Shown here piece after piece: positions 1-8,194 of a DNA stretch of 35,103 nucleotides (position 1 is its first letter; every line of letters starts with the position of its first letter). This DNA comes from Parcubacteria group bacterium GW2011_GWA2_40_23 (lineage in GTDB: Bacteria; Patescibacteriota; Patescibacteriia; UBA11705; JABHMO01). Both the position numbers and the translations under genes were made by a program. A model generated the notes under the pieces. That model was not told where the DNA came from and made no database searches. It saw nothing but the letters and a program-made list of their open reading frames with translations. The DNA is taken from the NCBI GenBank assembly GCA_000996245.1, contig LBYP01000019.1:1-35103 (forward strand). The letters are read 5' to 3'.

Positions 1-98
1 AAATGGAAAAAAGACTTAAAAAAGTATATGATATCCAACGACAATCCGGTACACTCAGAGCATGACTTTTCGGTAACCGTTTATTATGAGCTATATCG
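1..98. repeat. 98-bp inverted repeat, left copy
   Basis: These bases are the exact reverse complement of 35005-35102. Identity stops after the first two bases of an Arg codon (CG at 97-98). The repeat is coding: both copies read as the same peptide in the same frame. It may be the end of two inverted copies of one gene, a mobile-element end, or an assembly breakpoint in a repeat. Confidence 0.95.
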
Positions 99-165
99 TG
101 GTTGTACTAAATTTATTGAAAAAGTCGTCAAATTGATCAATTATTGTTATACTTTCTCCATATGA
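1..165 (+). CDS. C-terminal fragment of an unrecognised protein
   Basis: Frame 1 is open from the window edge to a TGA at 163-165 and gives 54 residues, including HSEHDFSVTVYYELYRG and then a hydrophobic tail ending NYCYTFSI. The first 33 residues are repeated on the minus strand at the far right, where the protein instead ends YRATH. The left copy therefore has a different C-terminus, so one of the two is probably rearranged. The stop overlaps the next start codon (ATGA at 162-165). I do not recognise the family. A transposase or a duplicated chromosomal gene are both possible. Confidence 0.5.
   Translation, partial: KWKKDLKKYMISNDNPVHSEHDFSVTVYYELYRGCTKFIEKVVKLINYCYTFSI
125..153 (+). promoter_or_regulatory. 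Probable promoter of the gene at 162, leaderless arrangement
   Basis: TCGTCA (125-130) is followed by a 17-nt spacer and TATACT (148-153). The ATG is only 8 nt downstream, so the transcript would begin at or next to the start codon. No Shine-Dalgarno sequence precedes this start. The -35 box is weak (4 of 6). Confidence 0.45.
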
Positions 166-776
166 ATCTAAGTATCAAAGAGATCGCACAAAAGATTGGG
201 GAGTTGAATAAACAGTTGAGCGAAAAATATGCTGAACTCTCAGTTAAATATGGTTTTTCGTCTTCTGGTTCTGGTAAAAAAATTGTTTTCGAAAAAGAAT
301 CTCGTCGCAAGAATAAATTATTCAAAATTCCTGCCTGGAAGTATGCTATTCCGCAAAGTATTCGGCATTTATTGTCCATGCCTTTTATTTACATGATGAT
401 AGTACCAGTTTTAATTCTCGATGCTTTTATTACTCTGTATCACACGGTTGCTTTCCCTCTTTACCACATTCCAAAAGTAAAGCGCAAAGATTTTATTGTT
501 TATGATAGACAATTCCTCGACTATTTAAATTGGATTCAAAAAGTAAACTGTGTCTATTGTACTTACGTGGGTGGTTTGTTTGCTTATTGCGTTGAAGTTG
601 CTGGTCGCACAGAAAGATATTGGTGTCCCGTCAAAGCCGCACATAAACCCAGATTTCATCATGGTTGGTATAGCGATTTTGCTGATTATGGCAGTCCTGA
701 AGAGTGGAAAGAGAAGTTTAATAATGAGAATGCTTTTAAAGATCCAAATAAGAAGGACGAAAATTGCAAATTGTAA
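162..776 (+). CDS. Conserved hypothetical membrane protein
   Basis: The protein has 204 residues from ATG 162; an upstream TTG at 144 would add six residues but lies over the -10 box. The N-terminal ~55 residues are charged and probably coiled. A hydrophobic segment (about residues 72-96, around MPFIYMMIVPVLILDAF) is likely membrane-embedded. It is followed by a Cys/Trp-rich region with CVYC, a TERYWCP motif and HHGWYSDFADYG. I recall similar proteins of unknown function in many Gram-negative bacteria and some CPR genomes, but no activity is known to me. The paired cysteines could bind a metal or be redox active; this is a guess. It converges on the ferredoxin-like gene, and a perfect palindrome separates them. 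Confidence 0.75.
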   Translation: MNLSIKEIAQKIGELNKQLSEKYAELSVKYGFSSSGSGKKIVFEKESRRKNKLFKIPAWKYAIPQSIRHLLSMPFIYMMIVPVLILDAFITLYHTVAFPLYHIPKVKRKDFIVYDRQFLDYLNWIQKVNCVYCTYVGGLFAYCVEVAGRTERYWCPVKAAHKPRFHHGWYSDFADYGSPEEWKEKFNNENAFKDPNKKDENCKL

Positions 777-778
777 TT

Positions 779-824
779 AAAAAATAAGTAGGGAACAAAA
801 ATTTTTGTTCCCTACTTATTTTTT
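779..824. terminator. Perfect 46-bp palindromic bidirectional terminator
   Basis: A 23-nt arm (779-801) is followed immediately by its exact reverse complement (802-824). The core is AAGTAGGGAACAAAAA and the ends are runs of A and T, so each strand carries a hairpin followed by a U run. It lies exactly between the convergent genes at 162-776 and 823-2073. Confidence 0.9.
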
Positions 825-2073
825 AAGAATATTTTTCAACCAGTTTCCGTAAATGCACTAAAAACTTTGACTTGAGTTGTTCGTTGGCGAGTAAAAATTT
901 CGCACCAGAGAGAGTCAATAGAATTCCGAGCAGATGTCTCAACATTTCATTGGTCCATAGGTCGTAATTGTCGAAAATATAACCAGCGAGTTTTCCGCGT
1001 TCGATAGCAGTCAACACACAACGTTCAAAACTTGTTTCGGGCACAAAGGTTTTTTTGTCACGATGTTTAATCTCAATTGCTTTGACGCCACAAACTCTGG
1101 AGCAAACTCCGCAGCCGATGCATTTATCCATGTCTACAATCGTTTTGTTATCAATTTTAGAAATTGCCTCAATTGGACATTTACTAATACAGAGTCCGCA
1201 ATTTTTGCATTTATCATTATCAATTTGAGCAAAGAAGCTGCTGTTAATTTTGCTTTTATACCCTAATTTTTTATAAGCCAGGATGGTTTCGCAACAACAT
1301 CCACAACAATTACAAATCCAATTAACATTATTTTGAATATTATCGCCGATTTGGACTAGGCCGTAGTCAATGCAACGTTTAAGAATCGCATGAGCTTCTT
1401 CCTTCGAAATTTCTTTGGCAATGCCATGTTTCGATAAACTCTTGGCCGTGCCGTTAAACGTTAAACAAACGTCTTGTGGTGCTTGGCAGGCCTTACCAAC
1501 ATGTTCCATTTTGTGACGGCAATAACAAGTCCCGACTGTGATGCAGGTGGCAGTGTCGATGATATGCGTGGCGCGTTCATAATCTAAAATTTCTGATTGC
1601 TCTTTTGGTGCTAAAGTTTGTTCATGCACTAAAGTTCTGGCAATTGAAGTTTTGTGCATTAAAGCTTTTGTCACAAAATCATCTTCAACGTTGATGTATT
1701 GATAAAAAAGTTCACCGAGAACTTTGCGATCAAACCTACCATCAGTGCGCATCATTGAAAATTCAAAAAAACCAGCCATGGTTGGTGGTAAAACATATTT
1801 TCGCACGCCGTCATGTGTTGTGTCGAGCAATAATCCTTTGTCGGCTAGTTCGTCCAGAATTTTCTGTGATGCAGCTTCTGACATTTTCCAACGTTTGCTG
1901 GCATCTTTAACCGTAAAAGGTTTTACTGGTAAGTGCGCAACACGATCAGCTTCGTCTGGCGTAAATAAAACTTCTAAAATTTTAAAAAGAGCTTCACTGG
2001 CCGGCGCTCCTTGGGCATTACGATCTAAACGTTCTTGGAGATGTAAATAATTTTTGCTAGTCACGTGGCCCAT
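823..2073 (-). CDS. Winged-helix / 4Fe-4S ferredoxin-type protein
   Basis: This 416-residue protein has three visible parts. Residues ~45-95 look like a winged helix-turn-helix (TVKDASKRWKMSEAASQKIL). The middle carries a cysteine cluster (GTCYCRHKMEHVGKAC, then NWICNCCGCCC). The C-terminal third contains two classic 4Fe-4S motifs, CKNCGLCISKCP and CIGCGVCSRVCG. Proteins of this layout are usually annotated as 4Fe-4S binding proteins of unknown pathway. It may be an electron carrier or a redox-responsive regulator; the HTH is a weak match, so regulation is an inference. It diverges from the LCP gene at 2185. No strong ribosome-binding site precedes the ATG. Confidence 0.85.
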   Translation of the reverse strand: MGHVTSKNYLHLQERLDRNAQGAPASEALFKILEVLFTPDEADRVAHLPVKPFTVKDASKRWKMSEAASQKILDELADKGLLLDTTHDGVRKYVLPPTMAGFFEFSMMRTDGRFDRKVLGELFYQYINVEDDFVTKALMHKTSIARTLVHEQTLAPKEQSEILDYERATHIIDTATCITVGTCYCRHKMEHVGKACQAPQDVCLTFNGTAKSLSKHGIAKEISKEEAHAILKRCIDYGLVQIGDNIQNNVNWICNCCGCCCETILAYKKLGYKSKINSSFFAQIDNDKCKNCGLCISKCPIEAISKIDNKTIVDMDKCIGCGVCSRVCGVKAIEIKHRDKKTFVPETSFERCVLTAIERGKLAGYIFDNYDLWTNEMLRHLLGILLTLSGAKFLLANEQLKSKFLVHLRKLVEKYS

Positions 2074-2165
2074 AAATTTTTTGTGAGTATTATGTCTAAA
2101 TTCTAATTTGTTATTCGTTGTCTGTCAATTCGGTCAAGGTTTTGCACAATTGTTTTTCCGTCTCC

Positions 2166-2173
2166 TATATAGT
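2166..2173 (+). promoter_or_regulatory. -10 region of the LCP-family gene
   Basis: TATATAGT overlaps two possible -10 hexamers, 11-13 nt before the ATG at 2185. TTGCAC at 2142-2147 could serve as -35 with an 18-nt spacer to TATATA. The leader would be only a few nucleotides and contains no Shine-Dalgarno sequence. Confidence 0.4.
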
Positions 2174-2184
2174 AGTATGAATAT

Positions 2185-3366
2185 ATGAAGAAGTTAATCA
2201 TTATTTCCATAATTTTAATCGTAATCATTGTCGGCGCTTGGGGCATAATGCAGGGTTTGGCTTGGCATAAAGTCGCTGAAGCCGAACGACAGCACAGGCA
2301 GGCCATTGAAGATACTATCAATTCCCATCACGCGGAAGTGACCACTAACGAGGCCACGTCGGATCTTTTTGGTGACGACGGAAAGGTTTCTATTCTTTTC
2401 TTGGGTCTCGATAAACGCGCCGGTCAAACTGAGGGTCATTGCGATGCGATTCAACTCATTACGATCGATAAAAAGAATAACAAGATCACGATCACGGCTG
2501 TGCCACGCGGAACCTATTCTCCACTACCACCAGGGACAGGTAAGCTCGCTTCTGATTATTATGTTTCCAACGCTTGCGGTTTGGGTGGATTGGAATATGG
2601 CATTGATCAAATAGAAAAAATACTTGGACAAAAAGCAGATTATCTTGTCACTGTTGGTTTTTCTGAAGTGCTCGGAATTTTGCGCAATCTCAAATTACCA
2701 ACAACCGAAACTCTGCAATGGCTTCGATTACGTCAGGGCTACGCGATTGGTGAACCGCAACGCGCACGTGATCATTCCACTTTTTTAAAATATTTATTAA
2801 CAACATACGTTCCGACAGAAACTTCTCAAGTAGATAAAGTCTTACAATATATTATTTATAAAACGGTACAGACGGATTTAACTTTTGCTGAAACTCAATT
2901 AATAATAGAGGTGTTGTCGAAGATGGATCTGGTGAATCATCCAGAAAAGATTCAACTGGCTATGCGTCCAGCATTTGAAGTCCAAGATATAGCTTATATT
3001 CCAACAGAACTTAATGCCTATTTAGATAGAATGCTCGGAGGCGTCAAATGGGCTCTTTCTAAAGAAGATTATGCAGATATTACAGTTGAAGAAAAACAGG
3101 CGAAGTTAATCGAGGTTATCGCTGAAAAGAAAGATGATCCGGAATTCATCGCCTGGGCCTTTGATAATAATTTCTGGTTGCAAATAGAAGATAACGAAAC
3201 GCGTTTGGCAATCCAATTTGATTTTATAAAAAAATATATTGAAATTGATATCGCCAAAGATAAACGTGAAGCTGTTATCCTTGATTATATCTTGGAAATG
3301 GAAAATCGTGGCGAGTCCGAATGGTTGGAAAAAGGTAGGGAATTACTAGCCAAAGAAATTAAATAA
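2185..3366 (+). CDS. LytR-CpsA-Psr (LCP) family envelope protein
   Basis: The 393-residue protein begins with MKK and one hydrophobic helix (about residues 4-24), giving a membrane anchor with the rest outside. The LCP domain follows at ~70-265, with ILFLGLDKR, HCDAIQLITID and VPRGT, which match the phosphate-binding Asp and Arg signature of the family. LCP proteins move undecaprenyl-linked glycopolymers onto peptidoglycan or other envelope acceptors. The C-terminal ~130 residues are an acidic/lysine-rich helical extension I do not recognise. Transcription probably starts close to the ATG. LCP proteins are common in CPR bacteria. Confidence 0.85.
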   Translation: MKKLIIISIILIVIIVGAWGIMQGLAWHKVAEAERQHRQAIEDTINSHHAEVTTNEATSDLFGDDGKVSILFLGLDKRAGQTEGHCDAIQLITIDKKNNKITITAVPRGTYSPLPPGTGKLASDYYVSNACGLGGLEYGIDQIEKILGQKADYLVTVGFSEVLGILRNLKLPTTETLQWLRLRQGYAIGEPQRARDHSTFLKYLLTTYVPTETSQVDKVLQYIIYKTVQTDLTFAETQLIIEVLSKMDLVNHPEKIQLAMRPAFEVQDIAYIPTELNAYLDRMLGGVKWALSKEDYADITVEEKQAKLIEVIAEKKDDPEFIAWAFDNNFWLQIEDNETRLAIQFDFIKKYIEIDIAKDKREAVILDYILEMENRGESEWLEKGRELLAKEIK

Positions 3367-3425
3367 AAGAGTTTTTGTATCATTCGTTATTCTTTCTTTT
3401 TTTTCATTATTCTCTCATATTAAAT

Positions 3426-3884
3426 ATGTCAATCATTTCAGAATTCATGAACAAAGAGCACGCACAACTAGATGACTTGTGGCTCAATTTTTTAGAGCTC
3501 TGTGAAGATTTAGAAGCATTCACTCGGACGTCAGAACTCTTCGATAAGTATAAAACGATGCTCTTAGTACACATGAAATTAGAAGATGAATATTTATTCC
3601 CGCGCGTCAGTCAACACTTGGGTTTTGAAGATGATGCACCCCTCATTGCGCGAGCTCGAGATGATCATAAGGTTCTATTAAAACTTCTAGCATTGACTGA
3701 AGAAGCTTTTTTAAAACAGGACATAGAAAGAATTTTACTCGTGGGAAATAATTTTAAACAAGCTTCAATAAAACATCATGAGCGTGAAAGTGAGATTCAG
3801 TATCCAGTGTCAGATAAGTTTATTTCAGAAGATGAGTGGCTTGAGATTTTGGTGAGTGTTTGTGACCAACCGAAAGATTTGTAG
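3426..3884 (+). CDS. Hemerythrin-like (HHE) domain protein
   Basis: The 152-residue protein starts at ATG 3426 (MSIISEFMNKEHAQLDDLW). An upstream in-frame start at 3375 would add 17 mostly hydrophobic residues and is less likely. Histidines and acidic residues follow the HHE four-helix pattern: EHAQLDD near the N-terminus, HMKLEDEYLFPR in the middle, RDDHKVLL, then KHHERESEIQYP. Such proteins bind a di-iron centre and sense or store O2 or NO. The gene lies 59 nt after the LCP gene with no terminator between, so co-transcription is possible. Confidence 0.8.
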   Translation: MSIISEFMNKEHAQLDDLWLNFLELCEDLEAFTRTSELFDKYKTMLLVHMKLEDEYLFPRVSQHLGFEDDAPLIARARDDHKVLLKLLALTEEAFLKQDIERILLVGNNFKQASIKHHERESEIQYPVSDKFISEDEWLEILVSVCDQPKDL

Positions 3885-3965
3885 GTTTTCTTGTGCGATT
3901 CCGGTATTATCGTCATTGCGCAATGACGCTACGCGCAATGATAGTTGACATTCCGCTAAAATTAT

Positions 3966-3997
3966 GAGATTATATTGTCACTAATAATCTCTTTTTT
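3966..3997 (+). terminator. Rho-independent terminator after the hemerythrin gene
   Basis: GAGATTAT (3966-3973) pairs with ATAATCTC (3984-3991) and is followed by six T. A GC-rich inverted repeat (CATTGCGC/GCGCAATG) lies just upstream in the same gap. A TTGACA farther upstream has no well-placed -10 box. Confidence 0.65.
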
Positions 3998-4011
3998 ATT
4001 ATAGAAAGCAC

Positions 4012-4036
4012 CTAGAAGCTAACTTGCTAGAAGCTA
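4012..4036 (+). repeat. Direct repeat before the ABC-F gene
   Basis: CTAGAAGCTA occurs at 4012-4021 and 4027-4036, and a related CAAGCTA follows. It lies 15-40 nt before the ATG at 4051 and could be an operator or a simple slippage repeat. The role is unknown. Confidence 0.4.
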
Positions 4037-4050
4037 CAAGCTAATTCCCT

Positions 4051-5496
4051 ATGTCTGAAGAAGTAATTTTAAGATTCGACAACGTCATTTTTCAATATGG
4101 CGATAAAAAACCTATTCTTGATGAGGTTAGTTTTAGTGTGCGCACTGGTGCCAAAAAAACTCTGATGGGCCAAAATGGCGCTGGTAAGAGCACTATCTTT
4201 AAATTAATCACGGGCGAACTTAAAGCAACCGAAGGCAAGGTCGCCAAGTCTGATAGTACTTCTGTTGCCACAGCTGCACAGGTTTTAGATAGACAAGATT
4301 CAGATTTAACAGTAGAAAAATATTTTGCTAAAGCCAAGGCAGCTGGTAATCTTCAAAGCAATATTAATAAAGTCATGGAAGCAGTTAATTTAACTGTGCC
4401 GCTAGATCGCCAAGTTGGTGCTTTATCTGGCGGTCAACAAGCGCGTCTTTTACTCGCTTATGCTTTAATTCAAAATCCAGATATTTTATTGCTAGATGAA
4501 CCAACCAATAATTTAGATAAAGAGGGCATTGATCATTTAATTGAATTTTTGATCATGTATCCAAAAACAGTTTTAGTAATTTCTCATGATGCAGATTTTT
4601 TAAATTGTTTTACTGAGGGTGTGATTTATTTAGATGTCTTCACCAAGAAAACAGAAATGTATGATGGTGATTATTACACTGTAGTCGCGGATATTGAGCG
4701 ACGCATCGAGCGCGAAATTAAAAAGAATGCACAATTAGAAAAAGCAATTCAAGATAATAAAGAAAAAGTAAACTTTTTTGCGCACAAGGGTGGCAAGATG
4801 CGCAAACTCGCCAGCAAGTTGAAGACAGAAGTTGAGGAAATGGAAGAAAATAAAGTTGATGTGCGTCGCGAAGATAAAACTATCCGCGATTTTAAAATAC
4901 AAGCTCAGGGAATTGTGGGTGATGTTGTTAAAATAAATTCAGTCAAAATAATTAAAAACCATGAAGCCGAGATTCGTCCAGTGGAAATTTTACTGCGACA
5001 ACGCGATCGTCTGCTCATCTCCGGACCAAATGGAATTGGTAAAAGTACTCTTTTGCGAGCTTTGATTGATGGCACAAACGAAGGCACAACTATACTCAAA
5101 GATACGCGCATTGGATATTACAGTCAGGACTTTGCTACGCTCGATTATGAACAAACTGTTTTTGATTGTTTAACTGGTGCCATGACCGAAGGTACTAGCA
5201 TTCAAGATATGCGTTCTATCGCAGCTGGTTTTTTAATCACTGGCGATTTAATGGGTCTCAAAATTAAACATTTATCAGAAGGTCAAAAAGGTTTGTTATC
5301 ATTTACTCGTTTAGTTCTCTTGAAACCGGGATTGTTAGTCCTTGATGAACCAACCAACCATATCAACTTCCGCCATATTCCAATTATCGCCAAGGCAATC
5401 AACGATTATGAAGGGGCTATTATCCTCATTAGCCATATGCCGGATTTTGTAAAAGAAATTAAGTTTGATCAGGAGTTGAATTTGGGGAGTTTGTAA
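4051..5496 (+). CDS. ABC-F family ATPase
   Basis: The 481-residue protein has two ABC domains and no membrane segment. Domain 1 shows GQNGAGKST (Walker A), ALSGGQQARLLLA (signature) and DEPTNNLD (Walker B). A charged linker at ~215-290 contains the stretch FFAHKGGKMRKLASKLKTEV. Domain 2 shows GPNGIGKST, HLSEGQKGLLSFTR and DEPTNHINF. ABC-F proteins act on the ribosome, easing stalled translation or giving resistance to ribosome-targeting antibiotics. The second domain is less canonical (LSEGQ, NHINF), as in the short ABC-F type common in CPR. No Shine-Dalgarno sequence precedes the ATG. Confidence 0.9.
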   Translation: MSEEVILRFDNVIFQYGDKKPILDEVSFSVRTGAKKTLMGQNGAGKSTIFKLITGELKATEGKVAKSDSTSVATAAQVLDRQDSDLTVEKYFAKAKAAGNLQSNINKVMEAVNLTVPLDRQVGALSGGQQARLLLAYALIQNPDILLLDEPTNNLDKEGIDHLIEFLIMYPKTVLVISHDADFLNCFTEGVIYLDVFTKKTEMYDGDYYTVVADIERRIEREIKKNAQLEKAIQDNKEKVNFFAHKGGKMRKLASKLKTEVEEMEENKVDVRREDKTIRDFKIQAQGIVGDVVKINSVKIIKNHEAEIRPVEILLRQRDRLLISGPNGIGKSTLLRALIDGTNEGTTILKDTRIGYYSQDFATLDYEQTVFDCLTGAMTEGTSIQDMRSIAAGFLITGDLMGLKIKHLSEGQKGLLSFTRLVLLKPGLLVLDEPTNHINFRHIPIIAKAINDYEGAIILISHMPDFVKEIKFDQELNLGSL

Positions 5497-5542
5497 GTAC
5501 AAATTACGGTTACAGTAAAATGTGGGTGTCTGTATTCATGTT

Positions 5543-5571
5543 TTGTAAAGTAAGACGCTTCTTGCTACAAT
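5543..5571 (+). promoter_or_regulatory. Promoter of the ParA-like gene, leaderless
   Basis: TTGTAA (5543-5548), a 17-nt spacer and TACAAT (5566-5571). The ATG at 5578 is 6 nt past the -10 box, which puts the expected transcription start at the A of the start codon. Confidence 0.7.
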
Positions 5572-5577
5572 GAATTT

Positions 5578-6597
5578 ATGAAATTCACTCGAACAAAAAA
5601 AATTCTTTTTACCAATAATAAAGGTGGTGTTGGTAAAACCACATTGGCTTTTAATTGTGCCATGTCTTTTGCCAAACAAGGGTACAAGACGGTTTTAGTT
5701 GATCTTGATCCACAGTGTAATCTGTCCCGTTTGGCAGTCGGAGACAACGAGTACGAAAAAACTCTTTTTTCATCAGCCGAGAAAGATGTTTTTGATGTGT
5801 TAAGGGGTGTTATCGAAGGTGGCTCGGATATCGACCTTAGTGTCCCATTCATATCTGTTAAAAATGGAATTGGGAATCTTTTTTTGTTAAAAGGAAGCGT
5901 CAATCTATCTTTGTACGAGAATTTGTTGGTTTCCGCATATGGGTTGGCGGCATCAGGCCAACAACTGGGCTATTTTCAAACCAGTGCCATAGATCGATTT
6001 TTAAGAGAGAAAGGCTTAAACGAAGAAGTTGACGTTTTTGTAATCGATACCTCTCCGGGGCTTTCATTGCTTAACCAGATCATTTTTTTGGGTGCTGATT
6101 ATTTTACCGTACCAATGATGCCGGATGCTTTTAGTGTTCAAGGTATTGAAAATTTGGGTACCATGTACGAAAAGTGGAAACAAAACTGGAAAGTTACCGG
6201 TAAAGCGCTTTCTGGCAATACAGAAAACAAGTATGTTCTTTCAGGAGAGGGCTTGTTTATTGGCTATATTATCAACTCGTATAATGTTTATGCCAAACAA
6301 CCTATTAAAGATCACAGACATTGGATCGAAGAAATTCCTCAAAAAGTTAAAACTTATTTGGCAGAAAAACATGGGCGGAATGGTTTAGTTGAACAGAGCT
6401 GGAAAAATCCTTTGGCAATAATCCAAGATTATGGTCGTATACCGGCCAAGTGCCAGGAAGTCGGAATGGCGATTTTTGACTTGGATCCTGATTTAGTGGA
6501 AGAAGTTCATCAAGGAACTAAAGAAAATATAGAAAAATCCAAATTGGAATTTGCTGAGCTTTCTCAAAAGATATTAAAGATATTGGCGGAGTATTGA
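5578..6597 (+). CDS. ParA/Soj-type ATPase
   Basis: The 339-residue protein opens with a deviant Walker A, NNKGGVGKTTLAFN (about residues 13-26), then LVDLDPQCNLSRL (Walker A' / switch), and VFVIDTSPGLSLLNQ (Walker B). These are the marks of the ParA/MinD family, which forms ATP-dependent dimers on DNA or membranes. No ParB or parS-like site is visible nearby, so plasmid or chromosome partition is not supported. Insertions at ~75-130 and a long C-terminal part (residues ~205-339) differ from standard Soj. The next gene starts 2 nt after its TGA, so the two are an operon. A regulatory or defence role is possible. Confidence 0.85.
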   Translation: MKFTRTKKILFTNNKGGVGKTTLAFNCAMSFAKQGYKTVLVDLDPQCNLSRLAVGDNEYEKTLFSSAEKDVFDVLRGVIEGGSDIDLSVPFISVKNGIGNLFLLKGSVNLSLYENLLVSAYGLAASGQQLGYFQTSAIDRFLREKGLNEEVDVFVIDTSPGLSLLNQIIFLGADYFTVPMMPDAFSVQGIENLGTMYEKWKQNWKVTGKALSGNTENKYVLSGEGLFIGYIINSYNVYAKQPIKDHRHWIEEIPQKVKTYLAEKHGRNGLVEQSWKNPLAIIQDYGRIPAKCQEVGMAIFDLDPDLVEEVHQGTKENIEKSKLEFAELSQKILKILAEY

Positions 6598-6599
6598 TT

Positions 6600-7295
6600 A
6601 TGAGTATGCTTGAAAAAAAGAATAAACAACGATTTGACAAAGCCTATCATACTTTTATATTGGGGAGTGAAGCTAAAGAGCATAAAAAAGCAATATTATA
6701 TTTGTTGTCATTTGCGGATTTGGATCAATCGTTTAGAGGTATTTTGAAAGACAAGGATATTGTTAACGATTTCTTTTTGCAATGGATCAAATTTTCCAAA
6801 AACGAAAAATACTATCACGACGAACCTGGGTTACAGGAATTGGCAATAAAATCTAAAGAGTATTTTGAATCAAAAAAATACAAAAAGCTTGTAAATTTGT
6901 ATTTCGATATGGCTTTTCGTCATTTATGCGGACATTTGGAAGTTGATAAAAGGTCGGACTTTAAGCAACTGACTGATCTGGATTTATGTGAAAAAGGCAT
7001 AATCCCTGAAGAAGTTCTTATTCAATATTTTTTATTGGAAACATACTGTAAAAACACCCACTTTAGCTGGGACAGAAATGATGAAATTTGCTTGCAAAAT
7101 TTGGCTTGTTTGATTCTTTGTTTCGGTGATATTTATGATTTTATGCATGAAGAAGAATGTTGTTGTCCCGAGTGCTCAAAGCAGGAATCAATACTTACAG
7201 CTGTTCAAAAAATCCCGCGTAATGCGCCTTGCCCTTGCGGAACACTAAAAGCGGATGGCGAACCGGTAAAATATAAAAATTGTTGCGGGAATTAA
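6600..7295 (+). CDS. SEC-C motif protein of unknown function
   Basis: The 231-residue protein is hydrophilic and helical, with no recognised domain until the C-terminus. There NAPCPCG and KNCCG form a SEC-C-type zinc-binding motif, with an insertion between the two halves compared with the usual CPCGSGKKYKKCCG. An additional CCCPEC lies just before. SEC-C motifs occur at the ends of SecA, nucleases and other nucleic-acid or ribosome-associated proteins. Translation is probably coupled to the ParA-like gene. ATG 6600 was chosen; ATG 6606 is an alternative. A UUCG-capped terminator follows. Confidence 0.7.
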   Translation: MSMLEKKNKQRFDKAYHTFILGSEAKEHKKAILYLLSFADLDQSFRGILKDKDIVNDFFLQWIKFSKNEKYYHDEPGLQELAIKSKEYFESKKYKKLVNLYFDMAFRHLCGHLEVDKRSDFKQLTDLDLCEKGIIPEEVLIQYFLLETYCKNTHFSWDRNDEICLQNLACLILCFGDIYDFMHEEECCCPECSKQESILTAVQKIPRNAPCPCGTLKADGEPVKYKNCCGN

Positions 7296-7328
7296 GTAAA
7301 ATATTTAATGGCATTGAGACGTTTCAGG

Positions 7329-7360
7329 CTGCGTATCTTCGGGTACGTAGTTTTTGTTTT
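7329..7360 (+). terminator. UUCG-tetraloop terminator
   Basis: CTGCGTATC pairs with GGTACGTAG around a C(UUCG)G loop (7329-7350), followed by TTTTTGTTTT. It closes the ParA/SEC-C operon. Confidence 0.85.
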
Positions 7361-7369
7361 CGCCCAGAA

Positions 7370-7399
7370 ATGACAATAGATTCAAAGTATAGATATAAT
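7370..7399 (+). promoter_or_regulatory. Promoter of the DUF3800 gene, leaderless
   Basis: ATGACA (7370-7375), an 18-nt spacer and a perfect TATAAT (7394-7399). The ATG at 7408 is 8 nt downstream, leaving no room for a ribosome-binding site. Confidence 0.7.
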
Positions 7400-7407
7400 G
7401 TTTCTAT

Positions 7408-8190
7408 ATGCAAAACTGGGGAAAAGATAAAAAATACTTCTTCTTAGATGAGTCCGGCGATCCTATTTTTTTTGACAATTCCGGAAGGTGCATCGTTGGT
7501 GAAGAAGGTTGCTCAAAAATATTATTGATAGGATTTATCATGACCGACAAGCCAGTCCACATGCGAAAAGAGATATTAAAACTGCGCAAGGAAATCATGA
7601 ACGATCCATACTTAAAAGAGGTGCCGTCTTTGAAACACACTATAAAATACTTTCATGCAAGCGTGGACACCCCAGAGGTAAGAGAAAAATTTTTTAAGAT
7701 GATTCAAAATTTTGATTTCAAGGCAGAGTTTATCGTCGCAAGAAAACTGATTAGTGTTTTCAGGAAAAGACATAGATCAAATCCTAATGTCTTTTATGAT
7801 GATATCGTGGCTAAATTATTTGAAAATAAATTGCATTTAGCGCAGGAAAGTCATATATATTATGAAGTGAGAGGGAGTAGGAGTAGACAACAACCTTTTG
7901 AAGATGCAATCAGGACCGCTATAAGTGTCTTTGAGTTGAAGTGGGGGCGAAAAAATGATTTGGAGATTAAAATCTACCCGATGTCATCTGTCGGTGAGCC
8001 TTGTTTACAGATAATTGATTACATGAATTGGGCAGTACAAAGAGCATTTATTCAGGGAGATCTGCGTTATATTCATTTTCTTGAAAGCAAAATTAGTTTT
8101 ATTTTTGATATTTATGATTTAAAGAAGTATCCTTACAATTATTATTCGAAAAGAAATAAATTTGATCTAAATAAAATAAACCCCTTATAG
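7408..8190 (+). CDS. DUF3800 family protein
   Basis: The 260-residue protein begins with KKYFFLDESGDP, the hallmark acidic start of DUF3800, and ends with a conserved LQIIDYMNWAVQR block. These conserved acidic residues suggest a metal-dependent, RNase H-like fold, although activity has not been established as far as I know. DUF3800 genes are often found in defence islands and on mobile elements, which fits the R-M locus downstream. It has its own promoter and is followed by a long structured noncoding stretch rather than an ordinary terminator. Confidence 0.8.
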   Translation: MQNWGKDKKYFFLDESGDPIFFDNSGRCIVGEEGCSKILLIGFIMTDKPVHMRKEILKLRKEIMNDPYLKEVPSLKHTIKYFHASVDTPEVREKFFKMIQNFDFKAEFIVARKLISVFRKRHRSNPNVFYDDIVAKLFENKLHLAQESHIYYEVRGSRSRQQPFEDAIRTAISVFELKWGRKNDLEIKIYPMSSVGEPCLQIIDYMNWAVQRAFIQGDLRYIHFLESKISFIFDIYDLKKYPYNYYSKRNKFDLNKINPL

Positions 8191-8194
8191 CTAG

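Noticed and set aside
5578-6597. Plasmid partition locus
   Set aside because: No ParB-like gene or repeated parS-type site lies near the ParA-type gene.
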